Source: Chloroflexota bacterium (GTDB taxonomy: Bacteria; Chloroflexota; Dehalococcoidia; SZUA-161; SpSt-899). From it: a stretch of 5,604 nt of DNA. A model generated the notes under the pieces. That model made no database searches. It had not been told where the DNA came from and saw nothing but the letters and a program-made list of their open reading frames with translations. The position numbers and the translations under genes were made by a program. Location of the stretch: contig JABHWQ010000207.1 in assembly GCA_018657655.1 (NCBI GenBank), forward strand, positions 1-5,604, given 5' to 3'. This document shows positions 1 through 5,604 of this stretch, piece by piece; position 1 is the stretch's first letter, and each line of letters opens with the position of its first letter.

Positions 1-1293
1 AGCGTAGCTTCCGGCCGCAACTGCATATTCCAGATCATGATAATAGGAATACAGGTGAAAGTTTACGGCTTCTTGAGCTTCAAAATTGCCAATCCCGATA
101 CTATAGTCACCAGAGTAGGTCGCTTCGTAGTACAGACCCTCCCAAGGATCATCGTCTCCGTCCTGGGTTGCAGTAGATGCGGCAACAATTACCCCGTTAT
201 TGTCAAACAAAAGCAAGTCGTAATCATTGCTGGAAGTACCCCAGGTGTCATCCCATTTAAGGGCAACCACTATGGGAGATTCGTAGTTAACCGAAATGGT
301 GTTTGTCTCATCTGTGCCGGAAAACTGGTGTAATTTATCACCATCGGTGTCCACAAAGCTACCCTGCCAGTGTCTTTCAGCAGAATTACCAATGGCCTGC
401 GCCCACACAATGCCGGCGGCATGAGCGGCGTCAACCATCTCACAGATAGGCCCGGTACCATCGCCTGGTCCTCCAATTGGCCAACCAACCGAACAAGAGA
501 TAACATCAACTCCCTGAGCAATGAGCCAGTCAACTGCATTGCCCATCTCAACTCTGGTGCCAAAATTCACCAGATAGAACTCGGCATCGGGAGCAATATC
601 ATAGAGGATTTCAGCGCAGGCAGTGCCATGCACTGTATCGCCCTCAATATCACCGCCTGCATAAAAAGACTGAGTGGTCACCAAACTTGGCAGATCGGTT
701 CCTAACAGATCTGCATAGCCAGTAAAACCTCCATCCAGTATGGCTACCTTTACCCCCTCTCCTGTGTAGCCAGCGGCATTCCATGTTGTTGATCCTATGA
801 CATCAGTACCTTCACTTGTAGCTGAAAACATGGGTTGCATGGGCATTCGCACTAACTGGATTCCGGGGGTATCAGCCAGGGCCGTGAGTCGGGAGACGGG
901 TACTACTACTTGTAACGAGTCACGATGACTGGTTTCAACAATCCCCAGGTCACTCGCTGCCTGAACTATAGAGCTAACCTGACCCGGTAGGCATTCAACA
1001 ATCACCCGTATGTTGTCTTCAACCAATTCAAAACTATTCTCCTGAGCCATTACGGCCATTTGACGCTGGTTTTGAGAAGCTACCATCTGATTTAATTGGG
1101 AGTCCAACTTTGGATTTTCCTTTGCTGGCAATTCCGCTAAGGAGATACCGTCAGAATCTCCTTCATCGGCAAAAACTTGTCCGTCGAACCGGAAGATATC
1201 GCCGGTTGAAATATTGGGGGAATATGACGATGCTGGGACCAGCATGCTCAAAGCCAGAATAAGTGCCATGATTCCAAACGCTATCTTTCTCAA
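1..1293 (-). CDS. Secreted subtilisin-like serine protease (S8 family), 3' end missing
   Basis: The frame is open for 431 codons from TTG at 1293 to the left window edge, so the C-terminus is missing. Residues 1-22 form a signal peptide (short basic RK start, hydrophobic core, then VPASS), so the enzyme should be exported. Residues about 90-150 resemble an I9-type propeptide that folds and inhibits the protease before maturation. The catalytic core begins near residue 170. Asp187 lies in VAILDGGF, His222 in GDTVHGTACAEI, and the oxyanion Asn303 in WAQAIGNSA. The catalytic Ser (GTS motif) would follow but is not reached. Residues about 310-420 are rich in beta-type segments (for example WDDTWGTSSNDYDLLLFD and SGDYSIGIGNF) and look like a PPC-type sandwich inserted between Asn and Ser. 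I chose the TTG start because AGGAG (complement of 1301-1305) lies 7 nt upstream and it gives a complete signal peptide; the next in-frame ATG would cut into that peptide. Family assignment is secure; substrate is unknown. [No confidence was given in the original answer; 0 is a placeholder.]. Confidence 0.
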   Translation of the reverse strand, partial: MRKIAFGIMALILALSMLVPASSYSPNISTGDIFRFDGQVFADEGDSDGISLAELPAKENPKLDSQLNQMVASQNQRQMAVMAQENSFELVEDNIRVIVECLPGQVSSIVQAASDLGIVETSHRDSLQVVVPVSRLTALADTPGIQLVRMPMQPMFSATSEGTDVIGSTTWNAAGYTGEGVKVAILDGGFTGYADLLGTDLPSLVTTQSFYAGGDIEGDTVHGTACAEILYDIAPDAEFYLVNFGTRVEMGNAVDWLIAQGVDVISCSVGWPIGGPGDGTGPICEMVDAAHAAGIVWAQAIGNSAERHWQGSFVDTDGDKLHQFSGTDETNTISVNYESPIVVALKWDDTWGTSSNDYDLLLFDNNGVIVAASTATQDGDDDPWEGLYYEATYSGDYSIGIGNFEAQEAVNFHLYSYYHDLEYAVAAGSYA

Positions 1294-1300
1294 GTTTCCT

Positions 1301-1305
1301 CTCCT
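1301..1305 (-). promoter_or_regulatory. Ribosome binding site that fixes the TTG start of the S8 protease
   Basis: The minus strand reads AGGAG here, followed by 7 nt and then TTG at 1293-1291. This spacing is ideal and supports a non-ATG start for the protease. No other start codon nearby has a comparable site. Confidence 0.75.
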
Positions 1306-1309
1306 GCTC

Positions 1310-1338
1310 AATCTAAATATGTTAAGACTTCATCTCAA
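1310..1338 (-). promoter_or_regulatory. Possible sigma70-like promoter of the S8 protease
   Basis: On the minus strand TTGAGA (complement of 1333-1338) is separated by exactly 17 nt from TAGATT (complement of 1310-1315). This gives 5/6 and 4/6 matches to the consensus boxes. The weakness is that the predicted transcript start would fall within or next to the ribosome binding site, leaving a leader of only about 10 nt. The true promoter may instead lie farther upstream in the AT-rich segment at 1381-1485. Confidence 0.25.
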
Positions 1339-1426
1339 AAGAACTCGGATCAATTGAATCACACGACCTAACGGGGTGATTAGTATTTGTATTTGTTCAT
1401 CTAAACATGGGAAAGTGAATATTCTG

Positions 1427-1474
1427 GTTAATGAATAGTAAATTAACGGTAAATTTTTTTGGAAATCGCCAAAA
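1427..1474. repeat. Two short inverted repeats in an AT-rich upstream region
   Basis: GTTAAT (1427-1432) and ATTAAC (1442-1447) are perfect 6-bp arms around 9 nt. TTTTGG (1457-1462) and CCAAAA (1469-1474) are perfect 6-bp arms around 6 nt. Both lie about 135-180 nt upstream of the protease start. They could be operator half-sites or curved promoter DNA. In AT-rich DNA short arms arise by chance fairly often, so functional status is open. Confidence 0.35.
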
Positions 1475-1485
1475 TTAAACAAAAG

Positions 1486-1533
1486 CGTGACACGATTTCG
1501 TGACATAAAGTAAACAGGACCGTGACATGATTT
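1486..1533. repeat. Three direct repeats of CGTGACA upstream of the S8 protease
   Basis: CGTGACA occurs at 1486-1492, 1499-1505 and 1521-1527. The first and third copies extend to a 13-mer (CGTGACACGATTT versus CGTGACATGATTT) with a single mismatch, 35 bp apart. Starts are 13 and 22 bp apart, with no coding frame over them. On the minus strand they read TGTCACG. They lie about 190-240 nt upstream of the protease start, which fits an array of binding sites for an unknown regulator. The array is too small and irregular for a CRISPR or an iteron origin. Confidence 0.5.
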
Positions 1534-1642
1534 AGACGTATTTACGATTGAAATACGGTTTTAAAGAGTAGCATGATCTAACAGTTGGAGTTAACCTTAG
1601 AAAATTTGATTATGTGGTGCTAGGGTGATTTGGTGGGTGTTG

Positions 1643-1660
1643 GCTCCGTTTTTACGGGGC
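1643..1660. other. Compact hairpin of 7 bp with a TTTT loop
   Basis: On the plus strand GCTCCGT (1643-1649) pairs with ACGGGGC (1654-1660) around a TTTT loop, with one G-U wobble. On the minus strand the wobble becomes an A-C mismatch, so the structure favours plus-strand RNA or single-stranded DNA. CGGAG at 1671-1675 could compete for CTCCG at 1644-1648. No T-run follows, so this is not a typical terminator. Confidence 0.4.
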
Positions 1661-1850
1661 AGTTGCGAAGCGGAGGGCGATGATTGTTTTCAATGGAGAA
1701 TGGCAAGTTGACATAATGTAGGGGTTGGGTCAGGTTCGAGGCTCATACCGATTTCCTAAACGGACATGCCAGCTCTCAGAGACAAGGCTTTACAATAACA
1801 TGGGGAGTGATTTCCGGAGGTTAGCATGAAGTCATAGCTGATTTATCCTT

Positions 1851-1872
1851 CCCGCGCCATTGTTAGCGTGGG
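1851..1872 (-). terminator. Weak hairpin just after the operon's last stop codon
   Basis: CCCGCGC (1851-1857) and GCGTGGG (1866-1872) form a 7-bp stem around an 8-nt loop, starting 6 nt past the stop of the PEBP lipoprotein gene. In minus-strand RNA one pair is an A-C mismatch and no U-run follows. It could protect the 3' end or help termination, but a standard intrinsic terminator is not shown. Confidence 0.25.
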
Positions 1873-1878
1873 TGACTT

Positions 1879-2460
1879 TTACTTGGAGTAAGTTCCCATA
1901 AGCTCACCATCGGCCAGAACGTGTGTGTCCATTGCCTCGATCAAATCGTTGTTGCTTGCCCCTGGTTCGAGATCGAGGATTGTGTCCAATGCGTAAATCT
2001 TGAAATAGTATCGATGAGTACCGCTGGGTGGGGATGGCCCATCGTAACCCAATTCACCCCAACTGTTTTTGCCGTTGCTGCTGCCATCAGCCAAGTTGGC
2101 ATCGGAAGTTACGGCTTCCGGTAATGAACGCACATCGGAGGGTAAATTGTAGATTACCCAGTGTACCCATGTCCCCGACGGTGCATCCAGATCATCGCAG
2201 ATGAGAGCCATGCTTTGCGTTCCTTCCGGTGGCGCGTCCCACGAAAGCGGAGGGGAGATATTATCGCTATTTCGAGAGTATTTAGCTGGTATGGGTTCAC
2301 CATTGGAAAATGCAGGGCTTGTGAGTTCCATGGTTGCCAATTCCTTTTCCGGTGCAGGCGGGGGAAGGGAGGGTGCATCGTTGTCTCCACCGCAAGAACT
2401 GAGGAGCACGGCGGATAGAAAGCCATATACTATCGATTTAGAAAGCACTCGATATATCAT
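1879..2460 (-). CDS. YbhB/YbcL-type PEBP-family lipoprotein
   Basis: A complete 193-residue protein of the phosphatidylethanolamine-binding (Raf-kinase-inhibitor-like) family. Residues 1-23 are a lipoprotein signal with lipobox L20-S21-S22-Cys23, so the mature protein should be lipid-anchored outside the membrane. A Pro-rich linker (about 29-38) precedes the domain. Family signatures are ISPPLSW (68-74), the ligand-pocket stretch CDDLDAP with WVHW (88-101), and GYDGPSPPSGTHRYYF (138-153), where GTHR is the conserved second motif. Bacterial homologues are often small cytoplasmic or periplasmic proteins of unclear function, some linked to binding of phosphate-containing ligands. The ATG overlaps the upstream thioesterase stop as TGATG, with only a weak GA-rich site ahead of it, which suggests translational coupling. 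Family is secure; ligand is unknown. Confidence 0.92.
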   Translation of the reverse strand: MIYRVLSKSIVYGFLSAVLLSSCGGDNDAPSLPPPAPEKELATMELTSPAFSNGEPIPAKYSRNSDNISPPLSWDAPPEGTQSMALICDDLDAPSGTWVHWVIYNLPSDVRSLPEAVTSDANLADGSSNGKNSWGELGYDGPSPPSGTHRYYFKIYALDTILDLEPGASNNDLIEAMDTHVLADGELMGTYSK

Positions 2461-2900
2461 CAGATTGCGTCTTCGATGGGAGTAAACCTTACTTTGAAGT
2501 CATTCGGAACTCTGGCGATCTTTCCTTTTCGATAGTCGAAAAACACCATGCCGGTCTTTACCCGAGCGATCTCAGCTTCGGTTTTCTTATCCGTTATGCG
2601 GTAGACGAAATCGCAACCTTTAGGGGTAAAATCCTGAACTCCTATTTCGATTTTAAGCGTTTGTCCGTAGAAGGCTTGTTCCTTATAAATGATGGCAGCA
2701 TCGGCCATGAGATAGGCTAGCCCTTCAATATCGCCTTCATTGTATCCCATTGCTGCTAGAAACTGTACGCGTGCTTCATGCGTGAGTGGAAGGATCGAAT
2801 CATGGCCCAGGTGAGCTCCATAATTGATATCCCCAATTCTTATGGGTATCTCCGTTGAGAAAGGGAATGTTTCGGGTAAATTCAGTTTAACTCGCGCCAT
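2460..2900 (-). CDS. 4HBT-like hotdog acyl-CoA thioesterase
   Basis: A complete 146-residue single hotdog domain, the usual length for the 4-hydroxybenzoyl-CoA thioesterase (4HBT/YbgC-like) family. These enzymes hydrolyse acyl-CoA or acyl-ACP thioesters in the cytoplasm. The N-terminal signature RIGDINYGAHLGHDS (21-35) carries Asp24 at the place of the usual active-site acid and an H-x-x-H pair (His30, His33) in place of the common GHVNN. It is followed by the HEAR stretch (41-44) on the central helix. The remaining strands include AAIIYKEQAFYGQTLKIEI and GMVFFDY. AAGGA lies 8 nt upstream of the ATG. The gene follows DUF502 by 27 nt and overlaps the lipoprotein gene, so it sits mid-operon. 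Family is clear; the acyl substrate cannot be read from sequence. Confidence 0.9.
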   Translation of the reverse strand: MARVKLNLPETFPFSTEIPIRIGDINYGAHLGHDSILPLTHEARVQFLAAMGYNEGDIEGLAYLMADAAIIYKEQAFYGQTLKIEIGVQDFTPKGCDFVYRITDKKTEAEIARVKTGMVFFDYRKGKIARVPNDFKVRFTPIEDAI

Positions 2901-2927
2901 TGTGTTTTTCCTTTTCGAACTGCTTTA

Positions 2928-3557
2928 CTAGTCCTGTGGATTTGCAGGCAGGTTGCGGACGTCGTCATGGGAAAATTTCCCTGCCGATATAACCATCTTC
3001 AGGGCATCATCTACCGACATGCTAGTGCGAATAACCTGATCCTCGGGCAATATCTGTAGAAAACCGGATGTGGGATTGGGGGCAGTGGGAACGTAGATAT
3101 TGAGTATTTTCCTGCCGGATTCATCGATCGTTTCGTTGGTGACCAGGGCCGGAGTGTAAGTTCCTTTTCTGGGGAATTCGATGAATACCACTGCCAGGAA
3201 GCTACTGTTTTCTTTTGTCGAAAAGCTTTCCAGTATTTGCTTGATACCGTTGTACAACTGGCTGACAACCGGGACTCTGGATATCAGGTGTTCCGTAAAG
3301 TTGATTATATTGCGCCCGGCAACTCTGTTGCCGATAATTCCGCAGATAAAGATAATCAGTATAGTAACAGCGAAGCCAATTCCCGGGTAGTATTTACCGA
3401 GTATGTATTCAACCAACGGCTCTAATATGCTATCGATTGTATCGAAGACCCACCAGAGGAGAGAAATTGTGAGGAATGCAGGTATAAAAACCAGCAACCC
3501 GGTTAAGAAATAGTGTCTGGCTGTCGTTAACTCTTCGCGGAGACGTTTCTTGTACAT
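2928..3557 (-). CDS. DUF502 family inner-membrane protein
   Basis: A complete 209-residue protein of the DUF502 family, whose biochemical function is not known to me. A basic N-terminus is followed by two membrane segments, about residues 17-40 and 59-78. After these come the conserved RVPVVSQLYNGIKQI (94-108) and a soluble beta-rich part with AVVFIEFPRKGTYTPALVT (122-140), the signature PTAPNPTSGFL (157-167) and MSVDDALKMVISAG (180-193). Length is normal for the family. The ATG at 3557 has no Shine-Dalgarno site (the stretch upstream is pyrimidine-rich), so the transcript may be nearly leaderless or use another initiation mode. It is the first gene of the DUF502-thioesterase-PEBP set, with a promoter candidate directly upstream and 84 nt from the preceding hydrolase gene. 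Confidence 0.93.
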   Translation of the reverse strand: MYKKRLREELTTARHYFLTGLLVFIPAFLTISLLWWVFDTIDSILEPLVEYILGKYYPGIGFAVTILIIFICGIIGNRVAGRNIINFTEHLISRVPVVSQLYNGIKQILESFSTKENSSFLAVVFIEFPRKGTYTPALVTNETIDESGRKILNIYVPTAPNPTSGFLQILPEDQVIRTSMSVDDALKMVISAGKFSHDDVRNLPANPQD

Positions 3558-3578
3558 AGTAAATTCAAGCGAAAGGGA

Positions 3579-3590
3579 GATTATATAATC
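3579..3590. promoter_or_regulatory. 12-bp perfect palindrome containing a TATAAT box
   Basis: GATTATATAATC is a perfect palindrome 21 nt upstream of the DUF502 start. The minus strand contains an exact TATAAT at 3585-3580, but its 17-bp-spaced -35 position (TCAGAT) is poor. It could be an alternative -10 element with a short leader or an operator overlapping the start of transcription. Confidence 0.4.
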
Positions 3591-3593
3591 GAA

Positions 3594-3622
3594 ACTTTAG
3601 GCATCTGAGATGCTTTTGTCAA
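3594..3622 (-). promoter_or_regulatory. Candidate sigma70-type promoter with palindrome in the spacer
   Basis: On the minus strand a perfect TTGACA (complement of 3617-3622) is followed after exactly 17 nt by TAAAGT (complement of 3594-3599, 4/6 match). It points towards the DUF502 gene. The spacer includes the 13-bp palindrome GCATCT-G-AGATGC (3601-3613), which would put a repressor between the two boxes. This suggests that the three-gene set has its own regulated promoter in addition to possible read-through from upstream. Confidence 0.5.
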
Positions 3623-3641
3623 TACTGGACCGGTGATGATT

Positions 3642-4853
3642 TTACATAATCGCTGCCAGAGTGGACCACCCGAAATCCTTTGCGCCGCCGCCCTTTCCGG
3701 TAAGCGGATTGTAGTATTCCCAGAATCCGGATTGCTGGGTGAGGTCTCTGCTGGCTTGAGCTATCGTCTCTGCCAAGTCATCATATCCGTGCCGCTTCAA
3801 TCCATTGACAATGAACCAGTTAGTATTGATCCAAGTTGGCCCGCGCCAGAGATATCGTTTGTCTTCCGGCTGGAAATATCGGCTGTTCTGCGGAACGGAA
3901 GGAACCGGGAAATCCAGCCAGAACTCTTCAGGATTGGTCAGATGAGCTATCAATTCTTTGTATCTATCGTCAGGTACATTGCCCAGTGCCAGGGGCATGA
4001 GGCATGAAATACTGGGCTCCATGAGAAGGTTGCCGGTACGCACATCAACATCAAAATAGAGACCTGAATCAGTATCGTAGCACTCATTCAAAATTGCGTT
4101 CTCAACACTCTCGCAAATGGTTCGGCAGCTTTTCGCTTTGTATGTATCACCGACGGCATCAAACATAGCCCCCAGTGCTTCCAGTCCCAAGGCATAAACG
4201 GTATTGAAAAGCACTTCTCTGACATTGAAGTATCCTCGTTCTGCAATTTTCTGGCCGTTGAATTTTAGCCGTGCCATGCGCATCTCTGAAGTATAAAGCA
4301 CGAGATATCGACCCAGGGGCAGTTTGGCAACTGGCCCGAGAAGAGGGTCGAAAGCCGGTTTGTGGTCCAGCCCCGATTCCCACGGTGAGAGTATGGAAAC
4401 GAGGCTTGAATCTCCCAGACGTCTCATATTGGTGAGCCACACAAAGTGACGTTCCAGAAGCGGTATGGTTTTCCGAAGAAAACGGGTGTCTTCCGTTTGT
4501 TCCCAGATTTCTTTGGCGGCCAGCGCCACTACCGGCGGTTGCACCAGAGGGGATCGGCCTGAGTGTGGCCAATAGAATCTGAGTATACGGTTGCTGATTG
4601 AAGCGAAACTGCGGTCGTGAAAGATAATATGTGGCAGAGTGCCATCGGGCAGCATCTTTGAGAGTAGAGTGGCGATTTCCTCTTTGGCCAGGTCAGTTCT
4701 CCCTAAACGGGCATTGACGATGGCGTGAAAGGATGAATCCCAGGACCATTGATGGGGGTACTTCTTCCTGGAGGGTGCTGTATAATAATAGTCCTTGCCC
4801 TTCTTTGCATTGTTATCTAAGAGGTTTTTGGCGTTCTCTTGCAAGGATTGCAT
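3642..4853 (-). CDS. GH63-type glucosylglycerate/mannosylglycerate hydrolase-like enzyme
   Basis: A complete protein of about 403 residues from ATG 4853, matching the (alpha/alpha)6-barrel trehalase/GH63-like hydrolases. The closest type by pattern is the cytoplasmic enzymes that hydrolyse the compatible solutes mannosylglycerate or glucosylglycerate. Signatures are HQWSWDSSFHAI near residues 34-45, SPLVQPPVVAL near 101-111, SPWESGLDHKP near 156-166, RGPTWINTNW near 337-346 and FWEYYNPLTGKGGGAKDFGWS near the end. By family analogy Asp163 (in WESGLD) is the catalytic acid and Glu379 (in WEYYNP) the base. There is no signal peptide. A longer reading from TTG 4880 adds nine residues. I prefer ATG 4853 because GGAG lies about 11 nt upstream, TTG 4880 has no ribosome binding site, and related proteins usually begin just before this helix. 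The exact sugar substrate is inferred. Confidence 0.85.
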   Translation of the reverse strand: MQSLQENAKNLLDNNAKKGKDYYYTAPSRKKYPHQWSWDSSFHAIVNARLGRTDLAKEEIATLLSKMLPDGTLPHIIFHDRSFASISNRILRFYWPHSGRSPLVQPPVVALAAKEIWEQTEDTRFLRKTIPLLERHFVWLTNMRRLGDSSLVSILSPWESGLDHKPAFDPLLGPVAKLPLGRYLVLYTSEMRMARLKFNGQKIAERGYFNVREVLFNTVYALGLEALGAMFDAVGDTYKAKSCRTICESVENAILNECYDTDSGLYFDVDVRTGNLLMEPSISCLMPLALGNVPDDRYKELIAHLTNPEEFWLDFPVPSVPQNSRYFQPEDKRYLWRGPTWINTNWFIVNGLKRHGYDDLAETIAQASRDLTQQSGFWEYYNPLTGKGGGAKDFGWSTLAAIM

Positions 4854-4876
4854 AGGAATCTTTTCTCCGTAGCATG

Positions 4877-4910
4877 ACAACTGTAGAGTGAGCTAAGGAC
4901 GCTCAGTTGT
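4877..4910. repeat. Inverted repeat between tldD and the hydrolase gene
   Basis: ACAACTG (4877-4883) and CAGTTGT (4904-4910) are perfect 7-bp arms; inside them GAGC (4890-4893) and GCTC (4901-4904) can also pair. On the plus strand the hairpin is followed by TTAGTTTTTT, which resembles an intrinsic terminator for rightward transcription, although no rightward gene precedes it. On the minus strand it would form in the leader between tldD and the hydrolase and would bury the alternative TTG start at 4880. Confidence 0.4.
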
Positions 4911-4918
4911 TTAGTTTT

Positions 4919-5604
4919 TTATCCGCCGCCAACAAGGCAATTGCTTATCCTGATGTGTGGGCTGCCATTGGAAACCGGTAGCGGACTTTGACCGCCTTTA
5001 CCACATCCCCCTCCCTCATTCATATCCAGATCGTTGCCGACAGCATCGATATTTTCCAGTGTACTGAATACATTTCCGGTTAGAACCACCGGTCTCATGA
5101 GTTCGGCTATTTTGCCATTACGGATCATATACGCTTCACCGGCGGAGAAAGTGAACATCTCCATCGAGGTCATTCCTCCGTACCAGTTCTTGGCATAAAC
5201 GCCTTCTTTAATCTCGCTGATCATATCTTCGAACGAAGTGCCGTTCGGTTCGATATAAGTATTAGTCATACGAACGATGGGCTGGTGCTGATAAGTGATG
5301 GCTCTGGCGTTCCCCGTAGGTTGCTCACCCATCTTGGCCGCCGTTTCCCGCGAGTGTAGCCGACCCTCTAGAATCCCTTCTCGAATTAAATACGTCTTGG
5401 TGGAGGGGGTGCCTTCGTCATCATATTTGTAGCTTCCTCTCAGATCCGGTACTGCGGCGCCATCGACGATGTTGAGATGTTTGCCTCCGAACCTTCGGCC
5501 CAAAACCATGATCTCGCGCATTTTATCGTTTTCGTATACGAAATCGGATTCGGAAAGATGCCCGAACGCTTCATGAACGAAAACCCCGGCGAGTATCGGA
5601 TCGC
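4919..5604 (-). CDS. tldD: TldD-type metalloprotease, C-terminal half (5' end outside window)
   Basis: The frame is open from the right edge to TAA at 4921-4919: 227 residues, roughly half of a normal TldD of about 460-480. It begins just ahead of VHEAFGHLSESD, whose HExxxH (visible residues 10-15) is the zinc-binding and catalytic motif that separates TldD from its inactive partner TldE/PmbA. Further family marks are DEGTPSTKTYLI, YGGMTSMEMFTF and the terminal GGGCGKGGQ, whose Cys (visible residue 200) corresponds to the third zinc ligand in TldD, followed by the SPHIRI and VGGG ending. TldD works with TldE as a cytoplasmic protease that degrades unfolded or modified peptides and matures some ribosomal peptides. 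An internal ATG at 5521 is not the start because the HExxxH lies upstream in the same frame. No partner gene is visible in this window. Confidence 0.95.
   Translation of the reverse strand, partial: DPILAGVFVHEAFGHLSESDFVYENDKMREIMVLGRRFGGKHLNIVDGAAVPDLRGSYKYDDEGTPSTKTYLIREGILEGRLHSRETAAKMGEQPTGNARAITYQHQPIVRMTNTYIEPNGTSFEDMISEIKEGVYAKNWYGGMTSMEMFTFSAGEAYMIRNGKIAELMRPVVLTGNVFSTLENIDAVGNDLDMNEGGGCGKGGQSPLPVSNGSPHIRISNCLVGGG

Larger units (their letters stand above)
1294..1878. other. 585-bp gene-free intergenic region
   Basis: No frame longer than about 20 codons with a plausible ribosome binding site was found on either strand. An apparent GGAGG-TTAGC-ATG at 1817-1828 on the plus strand opens a frame that stops after three codons. 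The left half is AT-rich and holds the direct and inverted repeats. The right half (about 1600-1800) has higher G+C and contains a 7-bp-stem hairpin. The region should hold the promoter of the S8 protease and the end of the operon that stops at 1879. It is long relative to the other gaps here (27-84 nt), so a degenerate gene, mobile-element remnant or small RNA is possible, but none is recognisable. Confidence 0.7.

Noticed and set aside
37..705. Plus-strand open frames at 37-333 and 370-705
   Set aside because: They lie antisense to the S8 protease, show no domain features and lack ribosome binding sites; the minus-strand frame carries the catalytic motifs.
1486..1533. CGTGACA repeats as a CRISPR array or iteron origin
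   Set aside because: The units are only 7-13 bp, three in number and unevenly spaced, with no adjacent cas or replication genes.
1720..1760. GGTTCGAG resembling a tRNA T-loop
   Set aside because: Flanking bases do not form the 5-bp T-stem, and no anticodon arm or acceptor stem can be built around it.
3633..4007. Plus-strand open frame of 124 codons
   Set aside because: It is antisense to the conserved 3' end of the hydrolase gene and its translation shows no recognisable family pattern.
4159..4572. Minus-strand 137-codon frame within the hydrolase gene
   Set aside because: It is an alternative frame of the same strand; the hydrolase frame there contains the WESGLD active-site motif.
1..5604. 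TldD plus S8 protease as a peptide-natural-product (RiPP) cluster
   Set aside because: TldD can mature such peptides, but no precursor, modification enzyme or exporter gene is visible and the protease lies more than 3.5 kb away beyond unrelated genes.

Overview
All six protein-coding genes that I can support lie on the minus strand, so the window is read from right to left. Moderate G+C, TTG starts, AGGAG-type ribosome binding sites and the mix of families point to a bacterium. Those families are TldD, a GH63-type compatible-solute hydrolase, DUF502, a hotdog thioesterase, a YbhB-like lipoprotein and a secreted subtilase. An uncultured Chloroflexota (Dehalococcoidia-like) member is my best guess, but it is inference from gene content and cannot be proven here.

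Right part (5604-3642): the C-terminal half of a TldD-type metalloprotease, with its HExxxH site and distal Cys, runs off the right edge. After 65 bases comes a complete (alpha/alpha)6-barrel glycoside hydrolase of the GH63 glucosylglycerate/mannosylglycerate hydrolase type.

Middle part (3641-1879): a short gap holds a sigma70-like promoter whose spacer is occupied by a perfect palindrome, plus a second 12-bp palindrome. It is followed by a tight three-gene set: DUF502 membrane protein, 27-nt gap, 4HBT-like acyl-CoA thioesterase, TGATG overlap, YbhB/PEBP-family lipoprotein. These genes are probably one transcript. The first is a membrane protein, the second probably acts on acyl thioesters, and the third is predicted to be anchored outside the membrane, so an envelope or lipid theme is possible but not shown.

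Left part (1878-1): a 585-base gene-free stretch contains a compact hairpin, an AT-rich segment with inverted repeats and three CGTGACA direct repeats. It then leads into a secreted subtilisin-like protease (S8), which starts at TTG 1293 and runs off the left edge before its catalytic Ser. The visible part has a signal peptide, a propeptide, catalytic Asp and His, the oxyanion Asn, and a beta-sandwich-like insertion between that Asn and the missing Ser.

I see no CRISPR array, intact mobile element, tRNA or rRNA. Most of the window is ordinary housekeeping or accessory gene content. The least explained DNA is the two intergenic regions, and no clear new system can be claimed.
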